Source: Thermobacillus xylanilyticus (GTDB lineage: Bacteria > Bacillota > Bacilli > Paenibacillales > Paenibacillaceae). From it: a stretch of DNA of 51,500 nt. Where the stretch lies: NCBI RefSeq assembly GCF_907165215.1, contig NZ_CAJRAY010000056.1:14587-66086 (forward strand), read 5' to 3'. Shown here piece after piece: positions 17,230-25,492 of the stretch. The position numbers were made by a program, and so were the translations under genes. The notes under the pieces were generated by a model. The model had not been told where the DNA came from. It searched no databases and saw nothing but the letters and a program-made list of their open reading frames with translations. The first letter of the stretch is position 1; each line of letters starts with the position of its first letter.

Positions 17230-18198
17230 ATGTCGGCAGTAAAACGCATTGCAGTATTGACGAGCGGCGGAGACTCGCAGGGGATGAACGCGGCGGTCCG
17301 CGCGGTTGTACGGAGCGCGCTGTTCCACGGCCTTGAAGTGTTCGGCGTGCAGCGGGGATATGCAGGGCTTCTGAAGGACGATCTGTTCCCGATGGATCTT
17401 CGCAGCGTGGGCGACATTATCCAGCGCGGCGGGACGATTCTGCAGACGGCCAGATGCAAGGAGTTCATGACGCTCGAAGGGCAGCAGCGCGGAGCGGAAG
17501 TGCTCCGCAGCCGCGGCATCGACGGCCTCGTCGTCATCGGCGGCGAAGGATCGTACCAGGGCGCCTACAAATTGAGCAAACTCGGCATCAAGACGATGGG
17601 GCTGCCGGGCACGATCGACAACGACATCCCGTTCACCGATTTCACGATCGGTTTCGATACGGCCGTCAGCATCGTCGTGGATGCCGTCAACAAGCTGCGC
17701 GATACGATGACGTCGCACGAGCGGGCGTCAGTCGTCGAAGTGATGGGCCGCCACAGCGGCGACATCGCGCTCTACGCGGGTCTCGCGAGCGGCGCGGAGA
17801 CGATCATCGTGCCCGAAGTGCCCTACGACATCGATGCGATTGCCGCCCGGATGCATGACAATTTCAAGGCCGGGAAACGGCACAGCATCGTCATCGTGGC
17901 GGAAGGCGCCGCAAGCGGCAACGACATCGCGGAGGCGATCACCGCGCGCAGCGGCATCGAGCCGCGGGTCACGGTGCTCGGCCATATCCAGCGCGGCGGC
18001 TCGCCGACGCACAACGACCGGATTCTCGCCAGCCGGCTCGGCGATTTCGCCGTCCGCAAGCTGATGGAAGGCGACTCGAGCAAAGGCTGCGGCATCGTGA
18101 GCGGCGAACTGGTCGCGACGGACATCGAGACCGTCGTGAGCACGAAGAAGCCGTTCAACATGGATTTGTACAATCTGGCGCTTCGCTTGTCGCAATAA
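17230..18198 (+). CDS. pfkA: 6-phosphofructokinase
   Basis: Phosphorylates fructose-6-phosphate in glycolysis. The 322 residues match bacterial PfkA. The catalytic GTIDNDIP motif and substrate motifs (VVEVMGRHSG, LGHIQRGGSPT, DRILASRLG) are intact. Two positions differ from the usual bacterial pattern: the ATP-loop GGDSQGMNAAVR has Gln where Pro is normal, and GGEGSY has Glu in place of the Mg-ATP Asp of GGDGSY. Gly at the two ATP-versus-pyrophosphate positions is kept, so ATP is the expected donor. RBS is GGGGGAA before ATG 17230. Confidence 0.93.
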   Translation: MSAVKRIAVLTSGGDSQGMNAAVRAVVRSALFHGLEVFGVQRGYAGLLKDDLFPMDLRSVGDIIQRGGTILQTARCKEFMTLEGQQRGAEVLRSRGIDGLVVIGGEGSYQGAYKLSKLGIKTMGLPGTIDNDIPFTDFTIGFDTAVSIVVDAVNKLRDTMTSHERASVVEVMGRHSGDIALYAGLASGAETIIVPEVPYDIDAIAARMHDNFKAGKRHSIVIVAEGAASGNDIAEAITARSGIEPRVTVLGHIQRGGSPTHNDRILASRLGDFAVRKLMEGDSSKGCGIVSGELVATDIETVVSTKKPFNMDLYNLALRLSQ

Positions 18199-18215
18199 AC
18201 CTGTGATTGACGCGA

Positions 18216-18246
18216 AAGGGCTGCACCCGATGCGGGTGCAGCCCTT
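18216..18246. terminator. Bidirectional terminator (pfkA / DUF4015 gene)
   Basis: A perfect 13-bp stem (AAGGGCTGCACCC at 18216-18228 with 18234-18246), 5-nt loop, between convergent stops. Confidence 0.85.
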
Positions 18247-18252
18247 CGTTCT

Positions 18253-19413
18253 TCAGTACTGGACATCGGCCGTATATTTGTTGCCCGCGTTCCAGAGCAT
18301 GAACTCGTCGACGCCGGTGTCTTCCAGCGCCCGGATCTGCGCTTCGACCTCGGCCTTGCCATAGGGGATGTAGTGCCCCTTGCCGAGCCAGCTCGCCGTG
18401 AAATCCTGGATCCACGGCCGAATGATCGGCTTTGCGCCGCCGAGCGGCTCCAGCTTCTCATGCGTGTCTTCCATGGCGCCTTTGATGGTGGCGTACGGTT
18501 CCTTGTCCGGATCCTTCAGCCCGAACCAACCGGTGCTGTAGTGGCTCGGATAGACCATCGGACTGATGACGTCGACATGTTCCGATATCCGGACGAAATC
18601 CTGCCCGATGCCCTCCGCGGCCGGAACCGAAGCGGCGTAGCCGAAAATATCGACCGATACGCGGACGCCGAGCGGTTCGAGCTCCTTCTTCGCATACTCC
18701 ACAAAACCGCTCACGACATCGACGCGGCTCTCATCGGTCTTGTCGTAGGCCAGCTCGTCAGCCCGCTTCTCGAAGCCTTCCGGAAAGCGGACATAGTCGA
18801 ACTGGATTTCCTTGAATCCGAGCTTTGCCGCTTCCTTGGCGACCGCAACGTTGTAATCCCATACTTCGCGGCGGTACGGATTGACGAAGCTTTCGCCCCG
18901 GCCGTTCTTCCATACGCTGCCGTCGGACTTCCGGAACGACAGGTCGGGACGCTTCTCGGCGAGGACGGAGTCCTTGAACACGACGATGCGCGCGATCGGG
19001 TAGACCTCGTCCGCCTGGAGCCTGGCCATCAGCGCTTCCATGTCTTTGATGATCTTCTTGGTCGTGCCGAGTTCGGTGAGATCCGGATTGTCCGTCGGCC
19101 AGGTGATGTACCCGTAGTCATCCTTCACGTCAATGACCATCGCGTTCAGGTCGGTGCTGCGGACGAGCTCCAGCAGCTGCTCCATGCGAGAGCCTCCGGC
19201 GCTGTGGGCCGTGACGTAGATGCCTTTGATCTTCGGCGCGTCGGGTTGGGGATCGGTCTTTCCGCCGGGCGGTTCGGCCGCTCCGTCCGTTCCGGGAGTT
19301 TCCGCGATGATCTCTCCGCCCGTCTGCGGCAGCGCGCCCGCGAGACCGTCGAGGCCGCCGTTGCCGGACATCAGGCCGTGAAGCAGCAAAAAGATCGTGA
19401 ACAGGATATCCAT
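18253..19413 (-). CDS. Secreted/membrane-anchored DUF4015 putative glycoside hydrolase
   Basis: A TIM-barrel protein of the DUF4015 (putative glycosyl hydrolase) family. A hydrophobic N terminus (MDILFTIFLLLHGLMSG) acts as signal or anchor; a low-complexity linker rich in Gly, Pro and acidic residues follows (about 20-65). The catalytic domain begins at KGIYVTAHSAG. Barrel-strand motifs are NAMVIDVKDDYG, YPIARIVVFKD, FKEIQFDYVRFPEG, VSVDIFGYA, DVISPMVYPSHY and FMLWNAGN; Asp and Glu in these are candidate acids. ATG 19413 has GGAG 5 nt upstream; the open frame continues to 19608 without support. Substrate is unknown, probably an envelope polysaccharide. Confidence 0.8.
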   Translation of the reverse strand: MDILFTIFLLLHGLMSGNGGLDGLAGALPQTGGEIIAETPGTDGAAEPPGGKTDPQPDAPKIKGIYVTAHSAGGSRMEQLLELVRSTDLNAMVIDVKDDYGYITWPTDNPDLTELGTTKKIIKDMEALMARLQADEVYPIARIVVFKDSVLAEKRPDLSFRKSDGSVWKNGRGESFVNPYRREVWDYNVAVAKEAAKLGFKEIQFDYVRFPEGFEKRADELAYDKTDESRVDVVSGFVEYAKKELEPLGVRVSVDIFGYAASVPAAEGIGQDFVRISEHVDVISPMVYPSHYSTGWFGLKDPDKEPYATIKGAMEDTHEKLEPLGGAKPIIRPWIQDFTASWLGKGHYIPYGKAEVEAQIRALEDTGVDEFMLWNAGNKYTADVQY

Positions 19414-19453
19414 GGTTTCTCCGCTCCCCGCAAGCTCTCTCATCTTCATCATT

Positions 19454-19459
19454 ATTATA
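19454..19459 (-). promoter_or_regulatory. -10 element for DUF4015 gene
   Basis: Minus-strand TATAAT (19459-19454), about 40 nt before the proposed start. No convincing -35 is present. Confidence 0.35.
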
Positions 19460-19529
19460 TTACAGGCAGCAGCCTGCAGACAGAGGATTTTTGCGGGATT
19501 TTGCAGAATCTTGCCGTTCGGCGTCGATT

Positions 19530-19566
19530 GAAAAAACGAGACGGGAACGGACTGGCCGTTCCCGTC
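19530..19566 (-). terminator. Terminator of the 67-residue orphan gene
   Basis: A perfect 11-bp stem (19556-19566 with 19540-19550, loop 5 nt), followed on the minus strand by a run of six T. It starts 9 nt after the stop at 19575. Confidence 0.85.
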
Positions 19567-19574
19567 TTTCAAGG

Positions 19575-19778
19575 TCAATGCAGAAGTTTTCTTTTCTGCT
19601 GTTCGCAAATGCTGTGCTGCACGATCTCCAGCGCGTCTTCAGGCTCGAGCCTGTCGAATCCTTCGCGGAGCACGATGTTCATGTCCAGTTCTCTCCGCGT
19701 CAGAAACGGGAGAAGCTCGGGCGCATGTCTTTCGACAATTTGCCACAACGTTGTCACCGTTGCCGTTTCCACTTGCAT
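19575..19778 (-). CDS. Small orphan protein, unknown function
   Basis: Not recognised. A 67-residue acidic helical protein (MQVETATVTTLWQIVERHAPELL ... DALEIVQHS) with no membrane segment or cysteine pair. Its reality is supported by context: an extended -10 promoter upstream, a GGGGAAGG ribosome site and a strong terminator immediately downstream, making a complete stand-alone transcription unit. The exact start is unclear: ATG 19778 is only 2 nt from the site, while GTG 19772 would have ideal 8-nt spacing. Confidence 0.65.
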   Translation of the reverse strand: MQVETATVTTLWQIVERHAPELLPFLTRRELDMNIVLREGFDRLEPEDALEIVQHSICEQQKRKLLH

Positions 19779-19847
19779 CACCTTCCCCGAACGGATTCAA
19801 ACCAATTACAGGGCCGGACGCAGGACGGAAAGCCCGGGTGTACTTTC

Positions 19848-19876
19848 ATTATAACATTCGGTACCGGCAGTGAACA
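19848..19876 (-). promoter_or_regulatory. Extended -10 promoter of orphan gene
   Basis: Minus strand: TGTTCA (19876-19871), 17-nt spacer, then TATAAT (19853-19848) preceded by TGT, an extended -10. Confidence 0.65.
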
Positions 19877-19897
19877 GCCGGAAATGAAAGGCGGCTT

Positions 19898-20731
19898 TCA
19901 CACTTTGCGAAAATCGCCCATGACGCTGACGGTCTCGACGATGTTGACAAACGCCTTCGGATCATGCCTGCGGATCATGGTGCGCAGGGCGGACAGTTCG
20001 TACCGGGTCGTGACGGTCATGAGCATCACTTTGTCTTCCCCGGTATAGCCACCCTTGATCGGCACGATCGAGACACCGCGCGGCAGGCGGCGGAGCTTGT
20101 CGAGCAGCCGGTACGGGTCGCAGCTGATGATGAACGCCGTCACCTTGAGCTGCCGGATATGAATCATGTCGATCGCCCTGCCGCTTACGTAGATGGAGAG
20201 CAGCGAATACATCGCGCCTTCCCAGTCTTCCGACAGGAGCGCCTGGAGGATGACGATGGACATGTTCATCAGGAACAGCAGCATGCCGATCGGCACTTCG
20301 CGATGCCGCGTAACAATCGTCGCGATGATGTCGATGCCGCCCGACGAGCCGCCGTAACGCAGGGCAAGTCCGGCGCCGATGCCGAACGCGACACCGCCGA
20401 ACACGGCCGCCAGGATCGGGTCGGCTGCCAGGGAATGGACCGGCGCAATCCGGATCAGGAAAGAGGTGACGGCGACGGCATAAATGCTCCAGGCGATGAA
20501 GGCATGGCCGAGCGCGAACCAGCCCCAAATTAAGATCGGGAGGTTCAGTGCAAAATAAAGGATGCCGGTATCGAGTCCCGTCGCGTAGCTGAGCAGCATC
20601 GACACGCCGGATACGCCGCCGGAGAGCAGCCGATGCGGGATGAGGAGAAAATTGAAGCCGAAAGCGATCAGGGCCGCGGCGCAAGTCATGACGAGCGCCG
20701 TCCAAACGCGGCGCGCGGCGTTCAAGGTCAT
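19898..20731 (-). CDS. YitT family membrane protein (DUF161/DUF2179)
   Basis: A polytopic membrane protein of the YitT family, whose molecular role is poorly defined. About five to six hydrophobic helices occupy residues 10-185, with the family motifs GGVSGVSMLLSYATG and LRYGGSSGGIDIIATI. The C-terminal cytosolic DUF2179 domain (about 210-275; RGVSIVPIKGGYTGEDKVML, ELSALRTMIRRHDPKAFV) resembles a small ligand-binding ferredoxin-like fold. ATG 20731 follows AAAGGAG; the open frame extends to a TTG at 20860, but that part overlaps the promoter region of the helicase gene. Confidence 0.85.
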   Translation of the reverse strand: MTLNAARRVWTALVMTCAAALIAFGFNFLLIPHRLLSGGVSGVSMLLSYATGLDTGILYFALNLPILIWGWFALGHAFIAWSIYAVAVTSFLIRIAPVHSLAADPILAAVFGGVAFGIGAGLALRYGGSSGGIDIIATIVTRHREVPIGMLLFLMNMSIVILQALLSEDWEGAMYSLLSIYVSGRAIDMIHIRQLKVTAFIISCDPYRLLDKLRRLPRGVSIVPIKGGYTGEDKVMLMTVTTRYELSALRTMIRRHDPKAFVNIVETVSVMGDFRKV

Positions 20732-20814
20732 CGCTCCTTTCCCGGTATGGAAACGGACGTCAACACCGCCTAGTATCGCCGATTTCCGTTCGCTGGTATT
20801 CGCGAGCTGACCTG

Positions 20815-20823
20815 TGCTATAAT
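20815..20823 (+). promoter_or_regulatory. Extended -10 promoter of helicase gene
   Basis: TGCTATAAT with TATAAT at 20818-20823. The -35 is poor. A run of seven T follows around the expected start of transcription (20832-20840). Confidence 0.6.
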
Positions 20824-20876
20824 GAGTGGGATATTTTTTTAAAGAAGGCACAGTGGACAAAGGAGTTTGAGAAAGT

Positions 20877-22430
20877 TTGAAAACATTCGCTGAATTCGGC
20901 CTGGAGCCGAAAGTGCTGCAGGCCGTTACCGAAATGGGTTTCGAGGAATCGACGCCGATTCAGGCGAAAGCCATTCCGATTGCGATGAGCGGAGCCGACC
21001 TGATCGGACAAGCGCAGACGGGTACCGGGAAGACGGCCGCCTTCGGCATCCCGCTCATCAGCAAGATTCCGCCGGAGGAAGAGCGGATCGTCGCCCTCGT
21101 CATGACCCCGACCCGCGAACTCGCGATTCAGGTGGCTGACGAATTGGGCAAACTCGCCCGGTACAAAGGCATCCGCACGCTGCCGATCTACGGCGGACAG
21201 GACATCGGCAGACAGATCCGCGCGCTGAAGAAGAAGCCGCAGATCATCATCGGCACGCCGGGACGGCTGCTCGACCACATCAACCGGAAGACGATCCGGC
21301 TGGACGATGTCCGAACGGTCGTGCTGGACGAAGCCGACGAAATGTTGGATATGGGCTTCATGGAGGATATTACGACGATTCTCAGCCTGGTGCCGGAAGA
21401 GCGCCAGACGATGCTTTTCTCCGCGACGATGCCTCCCAACATCCAAAAGCTTGCACAGCAATTCCTGCGCAACCCCGAGCATGTGTCGGTCATTCCGAAG
21501 AACATTACCGCTCCGAGCATTGAGCAGATCTACATTGAAGTGCATGAACGGGAAAAATTCGAGGCGCTCAGCCGGCTGCTCGATATGGAATCGCCCGATC
21601 TGGCGATTGTGTTCGGCCGCACGAAGCGCCGCGTGGACGAATTGAGCGAAGCGCTGCAGAAGCGCGGCTATTCCGCGGACGGTCTGCACGGCGACCTGTC
21701 GCAGAACCAGCGCGACACCGTCATGCGCAAGTTCCGCGACGGCAGCATCGATGTCCTCGTCGCGACGGACGTTGCCGCGCGCGGTCTCGACGTCTCCGGG
21801 GTTACGCACGTCATCAACTTTGACTTGCCGCAGGATCCGGAAAGCTATGTGCACCGGATCGGCCGTACCGGCCGCGCGGGCAAGGAAGGCGTCGCCTATA
21901 CGTTCGTGACGCCGCGCGAGATCGACCATCTGCACTTCATCGAACGGGTGACGCGCCAGCGCATCGCGCGCCGTCCGCTGCCGAGCCTTGCCGAGGCGAT
22001 CGAAGGGAAGCAGCGCGTGACGGCTGAACGGCTGATCGAGATCATCCAGCAGGACGATTTCGCCGAATACAAAGGCATCGCGATTCAGCTGCTGGAACAG
22101 TACGATTCGGTCCACCTGGTCGCGGCGGCGATGAAGCTGCTGACCGGTGAGAAGAAGGATGTCGAAATCGAGCTGACGCCGGAAGATCCGATCCGCGCGA
22201 AGAAGCGCAGACCGGATATCCGTTCGAGCGGGCGCCGGTTTGGCGGTGCCGTCGGCGGTTACGGCGGAAGAAATTCCCGCAGCGGCGGCCGCGGCAACGG
22301 ATACGGCGGCGGCAGAGGCGGATACGGCGATTCCGGGAGAGGCTACGGCCGCTCCGAGGGTGGCCGTCAGCGCGCAGGCGGACGCAGCTATGGCGACGTT
22401 CGCCGGTCGCGCGGCTGGTCCGAGGAATAA
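20877..22430 (+). CDS. cshA: DEAD-box RNA helicase (CshA-like)
   Basis: An ATP-dependent RNA helicase for RNA turnover, ribosome assembly and cold adaptation. Motifs in order: Q motif (F...GFEESTPIQ), I (AQTGTGKT), Ia (PTRELA), II (DEAD), III (SAT), IV (IVFGRTK), V ([10 protein letters not shown]), VI (HRIGRTGR). A CshA-type middle extension (residues about 345-450) is followed by a Gly/Arg/Tyr-rich tail (about 455-517) for RNA binding. The start is TTG 20877, 11 nt after AAAGGAG, with MKTFAEFGL as first residues. The symbol is by similarity; CshB-type paralogues lack this kind of tail. Confidence 0.9.
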   Translation: MKTFAEFGLEPKVLQAVTEMGFEESTPIQAKAIPIAMSGADLIGQAQTGTGKTAAFGIPLISKIPPEEERIVALVMTPTRELAIQVADELGKLARYKGIRTLPIYGGQDIGRQIRALKKKPQIIIGTPGRLLDHINRKTIRLDDVRTVVLDEADEMLDMGFMEDITTILSLVPEERQTMLFSATMPPNIQKLAQQFLRNPEHVSVIPKNITAPSIEQIYIEVHEREKFEALSRLLDMESPDLAIVFGRTKRRVDELSEALQKRGYSADGLHGDLSQNQRDTVMRKFRDGSIDVLVATDVAARGLDVSGVTHVINFDLPQDPESYVHRIGRTGRAGKEGVAYTFVTPREIDHLHFIERVTRQRIARRPLPSLAEAIEGKQRVTAERLIEIIQQDDFAEYKGIAIQLLEQYDSVHLVAAAMKLLTGEKKDVEIELTPEDPIRAKKRRPDIRSSGRRFGGAVGGYGGRNSRSGGRGNGYGGGRGGYGDSGRGYGRSEGGRQRAGGRSYGDVRRSRGWSEE

Positions 22431-22446
22431 CCAGGACCGGATAGGA

Positions 22447-22506
22447 ACCGGGGCACCGGGAGGGCGCGTTCGCGGTGCCGTCTTCCGACGCCCCGGTGTT
22501 TCTTTC
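22447..22506 (+). terminator. Terminator downstream of helicase gene
   Basis: ACCGGGGC (22447-22454) pairs with GCCCCGGT (22490-22497), followed by GTTTCTTTCT. An alternative stem (GGCACCG 22452-22458 with CGGTGCC 22473-22479) competes for the same bases. Confidence 0.6.
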
Positions 22507-22554
22507 TATCTGATCCGCAGGGCAGAGGAGTCAGGATAACGGAGGGATTCAGCG

Positions 22555-23316
22555 ATGGAAATGCGAGGCATGATGGGCGGCTTTTACAAAATATCGGAAT
22601 GGATCATGCGGCTGTCGGTCACGAATCTGCTGTGGGTGCTCACGTCGCTGCCGTTCTGGTATCTTTTCTTCTTCGGCGTCATCGTTCCGTTGTCGAACAC
22701 GGATCCGGTATGGGACCAGGTGTTCTCGGGGCTGCTCGTTTCCACAGTGGCGGTGCCGTTCGTGCTGTTCCCGGCGACATCCGCCATGTTCACGACGGTG
22801 CGCAAATGGGTGATGGGCGATGTCGATGTGCCGCTGCTCAAGACGTTTTTCCGCGGTTACAAAGAGAATTACAAGGTCAGCATGTTCGGCGGCATTCTCT
22901 ATTCGCTGATCTTCCTGGTCATTTTTCTTGACATCCGTTTCTACTTCAACGGTGCTCCGGGGATTGAGCTGATCTCTTACGTCTTCATGGGCATCGCGCT
23001 CCTGCTCGTCGTGTCGATGTTCAACTTCTTCTCCATGGTCGTGCACTATCATATGAAGACGCTTCAATTGCTGAAGAACGCCGTCCTCATCACGATCGGC
23101 CGCCCGTTCCGCTCGCTGTCGTCCGCGATTGCGGCCGCGGGCATCGCGTGGATCAGCATGCGCTTTACGTTTCTGCTGCCGTTCTTCAGCGCGGTCTTTA
23201 TCGCTTATCTGTCCTTTTTCAATTTCTACCAGATCTATCTGAAGCTGAAGGAGCAGCAGGAACGGCAGCAGCAGGAACAGCTGGAGGAAGCCGAAGAAGC
23301 GGAGACGAAGAATTGA
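22555..23316 (+). CDS. YesL family (DUF624) membrane protein
   Basis: A DUF624/YesL membrane protein, a family often found beside carbohydrate-uptake genes in Bacillota but of unknown function. Five or six hydrophobic helices span about residues 20-230, with the family start FYKISEWIMRLSVTNLLW and the loop FFRGYKENYKVS. A Gln/Glu-rich cytosolic tail of about 25 residues closes the 253-residue chain. GGAGGG lies 8 nt before ATG 22555. There is no sugar transporter nearby. The 6S RNA promoter begins 11 nt after its stop codon. Confidence 0.85.
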   Translation: MEMRGMMGGFYKISEWIMRLSVTNLLWVLTSLPFWYLFFFGVIVPLSNTDPVWDQVFSGLLVSTVAVPFVLFPATSAMFTTVRKWVMGDVDVPLLKTFFRGYKENYKVSMFGGILYSLIFLVIFLDIRFYFNGAPGIELISYVFMGIALLLVVSMFNFFSMVVHYHMKTLQLLKNAVLITIGRPFRSLSSAIAAAGIAWISMRFTFLLPFFSAVFIAYLSFFNFYQIYLKLKEQQERQQQEQLEEAEEAETKN

Positions 23317-23326
23317 AGTCCGGCGG

Positions 23327-23355
23327 TTTACTTTTGTCCGGGGCGGGGATATAAT
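23327..23355 (+). promoter_or_regulatory. Promoter of 6S RNA
   Basis: TTTACT (23327-23332), 17-nt spacer, TATAAT (23350-23355). The start of transcription is expected near 23362. Confidence 0.75.
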
Positions 23356-23361
23356 ACGTAG

Positions 23362-23547
23362 TACATCCTGCGGTGTTCGTTACGGCCTCCATCGTTGTTT
23401 TGAACCAATGGCTGTTTCAAGGGAGACCTACATCGGAGCGCGGCTGACATGCCCCCGAAAGGGGACTTCAAAAACGTTCCTGCGGTCACCCACCTGCGAG
23501 TGCGGGTTCAGAAACACACAGGCCGGACGGCATTGGCGGGGATTCCG
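23362..23547 (+). ncRNA. ssrS: 6S RNA (RNA polymerase sigma-A holoenzyme inhibitor)
   Basis: A structured, non-coding 186-nt stretch inside the 399-nt gap between two genes. The 5' end (TCCTGCGGTGTTCGT) and the 3' end (GACGGCATTGGCGGGGATTCC, split here as GACGGCATTGG and CGGGGATTCC) resemble both ends of E. coli 6S RNA (GAGATGTTCGC and GCGGCATCTCGGAGATTCC). The termini pair: TCCTGC at 23366-23371 with GCGGGGA at 23536-23542, one bulge. Length, closing stem, an internal region able to form the open promoter-mimic bubble and a strong sigma-A promoter all fit. No open frame with a ribosome site lies here. The remainder, 23548-23700, holds an 8-bp hairpin (23585-23617) and a weak hairpin with TTTT (23642-23664). 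Confidence 0.85.
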
Positions 23548-23641
23548 ACGCTCGTCAGCGGGCTTCAAGCGCCGTCTACGTTGGGCCTCCGGTGCTCCAC
23601 GCGATGCATCCGGAGGCTCTCGCATGCCGGCAACCGTAATG

Positions 23642-23664
23642 GACGGTTTTCTCAGCCGTCTTTT
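23642..23664 (+). terminator. Weak terminator-like hairpin after 6S RNA
   Basis: GACGG (23642-23646) with CCGTC (23656-23660), followed by TTTT. Mature 6S RNA may come from processing of a transcript ending here. A TGGTATCAT extended -10-like element at 23667-23675 directly follows. Confidence 0.35.
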
Positions 23665-23715
23665 CATGGTATCATAGGGGAAGCTGGAAAGAGACGCCGG
23701 AGGGGGAGACATTTG

Positions 23716-24105
23716 TTGAAGCGTACGTTGATCGGGCTGATTCGGAGCTTCGAACAGACCGGCGACCGGGCGAAGGACCCGTTGCTGAAATCCCATTATT
23801 ACCGCTTGTCGAAAGAGAAAGCCTGGGAAGAGATCGTCTCGACCCTGAAGAAGATGCAGGGGTACAAAGTGCTGCACGAAGTGGAATCGGTCGGCGAGAT
23901 CGTGATGGAGAAGCGGACGGCGTTCGGCCGGACGATGGACATCACCGTATCGGTCATCGCGACGGGGCCGGTCACCTCGGCAGTCGACATTTACTCGGCA
24001 TCGCGCGGATCGTTCGGCGATCTCGGCTCCAATTATCGGGTTATCCTTGACATCTACCGTACGCTGGACAAGAAATTGGCAGCCTACAAGACGGAATCGC
24101 CGTAA
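23716..24105 (+). CDS. DUF1499-like small protein
   Basis: A 129-residue cytosolic protein. The segment ending VDIYSASRGSFGDLGSNYRVILDIYRTLDKKL resembles the DUF1499 family signature, in which an S/R-rich motif precedes a final helix. An earlier SHYYRLSKEKAWEEIVSTL block resembles the usual entry helix. Function of that family is unknown. The start is TTG (23716; 23713 also possible) after GGAGGGGGAG. The open frame extends upstream into the 6S RNA locus but is not coding there. Family placement is by eye. Confidence 0.6.
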   Translation: MKRTLIGLIRSFEQTGDRAKDPLLKSHYYRLSKEKAWEEIVSTLKKMQGYKVLHEVESVGEIVMEKRTAFGRTMDITVSVIATGPVTSAVDIYSASRGSFGDLGSNYRVILDIYRTLDKKLAAYKTESP

Positions 24106-24128
24106 CTTGAAAGCCGTTACGACATGCT

Positions 24129-24160
24129 GTCCGGTCGACAGATGCGGACGGCTTTTGTTT
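24129..24160 (+). terminator. Terminator of DUF1499-like gene
   Basis: GTCCG (24129-24133) pairs with CGGAC (24145-24149), followed by GGCTTTTGTTTT. Confidence 0.5.
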
Positions 24161-24191
24161 TGCACAGGCCGGACAGGGGGCCGGAAGAAGA

Positions 24192-24224
24192 AAACCGCCG
24201 GCTTCCCCGTGGGGCCGGCGGTTT
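24192..24224. terminator. Terminator of tpx
   Basis: A perfect 11-bp stem (AAACCGCCGGC at 24192-24202 with 24214-24224) 14 nt past the tpx stop. On the minus strand TTTTCTTCTTCC follows. Confidence 0.8.
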
Positions 24225-24237
24225 CCGTCTCGGCGAA

Positions 24238-24756
24238 TTACAGCAGCTCGCGGACGGCGGCAAGCGCCTTGTCGTAATCCGGATGCTCCGTCATCTCGCG
24301 CAGGTATTCGACATAACGAATCGTGTCGTTTCCGTCGATAACAAAAATAGCACGATAATCGAGGGCCAGTTCCTTGATGAATACGCCGTAAGCTTGTCCG
24401 AAGTTCCGGTCTTTGTAGTCCGACAGCATGACGACGCGGTCGACGCCGGCGGCGCCGCACCAGCGGGCTTGCGCGAACGGCAGGTCAACGCTGACGGTCA
24501 GCACGACAACGTTGTCGCCCAGCTTGGCCGCTTCTTCGTTGAAACGGCGCGTCTGCGCGTCGCATACGCCGGTGTCGATGGACGGGACGACGCTGATCAG
24601 CTTGATCTTGCCGGCGAAGTCGGCGAGCGATACGGTTTCGAGCAGCGATTTGCTCAGTTTGAAATCGGGCGCTTTGTCGCCGGGCTTCAGTTCGGGGCCG
24701 ATCAGCGTGATCGGATTGCCTTTGAACAAGGCGGCGCCTGTACGTTCCTGGGTCAT
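24238..24756 (-). CDS. tpx: Thiol peroxidase (Tpx, atypical 2-Cys peroxiredoxin)
   Basis: Reduces hydrogen peroxide and organic hydroperoxides using thioredoxin. The 172 residues carry the peroxidatic cysteine in [15 protein letters not shown] (about Cys66) and the resolving cysteine in ARWCGAAGV (about Cys100), the Tpx-specific arrangement. The N-terminal [15 protein letters not shown] motif is typical. ATG 24756 follows AAGGAGG by 11 nt. Its own promoter is visible upstream; it is divergent from the rhomboid gene. Confidence 0.95.
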   Translation of the reverse strand: MTQERTGAALFKGNPITLIGPELKPGDKAPDFKLSKSLLETVSLADFAGKIKLISVVPSIDTGVCDAQTRRFNEEAAKLGDNVVVLTVSVDLPFAQARWCGAAGVDRVVMLSDYKDRNFGQAYGVFIKELALDYRAIFVIDGNDTIRYVEYLREMTEHPDYDKALAAVRELL

Positions 24757-24797
24757 TTTCGAAACAACCTCCTTGCGAAAGTCGAGATTCAGCCTTC

Positions 24798-24827
24798 ATT
24801 ATAATCGTTCGCCGCGGCCATTGTCCA
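24798..24827 (-). promoter_or_regulatory. Promoter of tpx
   Basis: Minus strand TGGACA (24827-24822), spacer 18, TATAAT (24803-24798). Confidence 0.6.
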
Positions 24828-24850
24828 ATCCATGGAAGCGAGGTTCACCG

Positions 24851-25456
24851 ATGATTTTTCTGCGCTACGAAAGCTTTCGCGAATATTTGCGGATGTATCC
24901 CGTCACATCGGTCATTCTGGCCCTGAATTTGCTGGTGTTCATCGCGGATCTGGTGCTGCCGGGTGATCCGTTGTTCGAAGCGGGATTTTTCAGAATGATT
25001 CCGGTCTACGACCCCTACGGCCTGGTGGAACCGTGGCGGTACCTCACGTCCGTCTTCCTCCATGTCGGATGGGAACATCTGCTGTTCAACGGGTTTGCGC
25101 TCCTCGTGTTCGCGCCGCCGCTCGAGCGCCTGCTCGGACACGGCAGATACGCGGCGTTCTATCTGATGGCGGGAATCCTGGGGAATGTGTACAGCGCCGC
25201 GGTGCACGTCGGCGACTCGCACTTTGCGGCCGGCGCGTCCGGCGCGGTGTACGGCGTATTCGGCGCCTATCTGTATCTCGCCCTGTTCCGGAAGCGGGCG
25301 ATGGACGAGGCGTCGCGCAAAACCGTCTACTCGATTCTTCTGTTCGGATTGCTTTATTCGATCATATCCCCTAGAATTGATATCTGGGCTCATGTCGGAG
25401 GGTGCCTTGCCGGTTTTCTCATGCTGGGCATGTTCGTGCAACGGCGGAGCAGGTGA
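24851..25456 (+). CDS. Rhomboid family intramembrane serine protease
   Basis: A six-helix membrane protease that cleaves within or near transmembrane segments. The catalytic Ser is in GASGAVYG (about residue 132) and the catalytic His in DIWAHVGG (about 180). The conserved HVGWEHLLFN segment (WR-loop and helix 2 His/Asn) is also present. At 201 residues it is the minimal rhomboid core without extra domains. The ATG at 24851 has GAGG 9 nt upstream; the open frame runs far upstream antisense to tpx without support. Substrates are unknown. Confidence 0.9.
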   Translation: MIFLRYESFREYLRMYPVTSVILALNLLVFIADLVLPGDPLFEAGFFRMIPVYDPYGLVEPWRYLTSVFLHVGWEHLLFNGFALLVFAPPLERLLGHGRYAAFYLMAGILGNVYSAAVHVGDSHFAAGASGAVYGVFGAYLYLALFRKRAMDEASRKTVYSILLFGLLYSIISPRIDIWAHVGGCLAGFLMLGMFVQRRSR

Positions 25457-25492
25457 AGGGGCTCAATGTGACTTGGGCGGGAGCAGGATCCG

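Noticed and set aside
15754..17718. A 654-codon minus-strand frame across the coiled-coil, ytpB and pfkA genes
   Set aside because: It is a shadow frame of high-GC coding DNA. The sense genes have ribosome sites and known family motifs; this one has neither.
23408..23677. An 89-codon plus-strand frame inside the 6S RNA region
   Set aside because: There is no ribosome site, the residues are Arg/Ser/Thr-rich noise, and the region is better explained as 6S RNA plus spacer.
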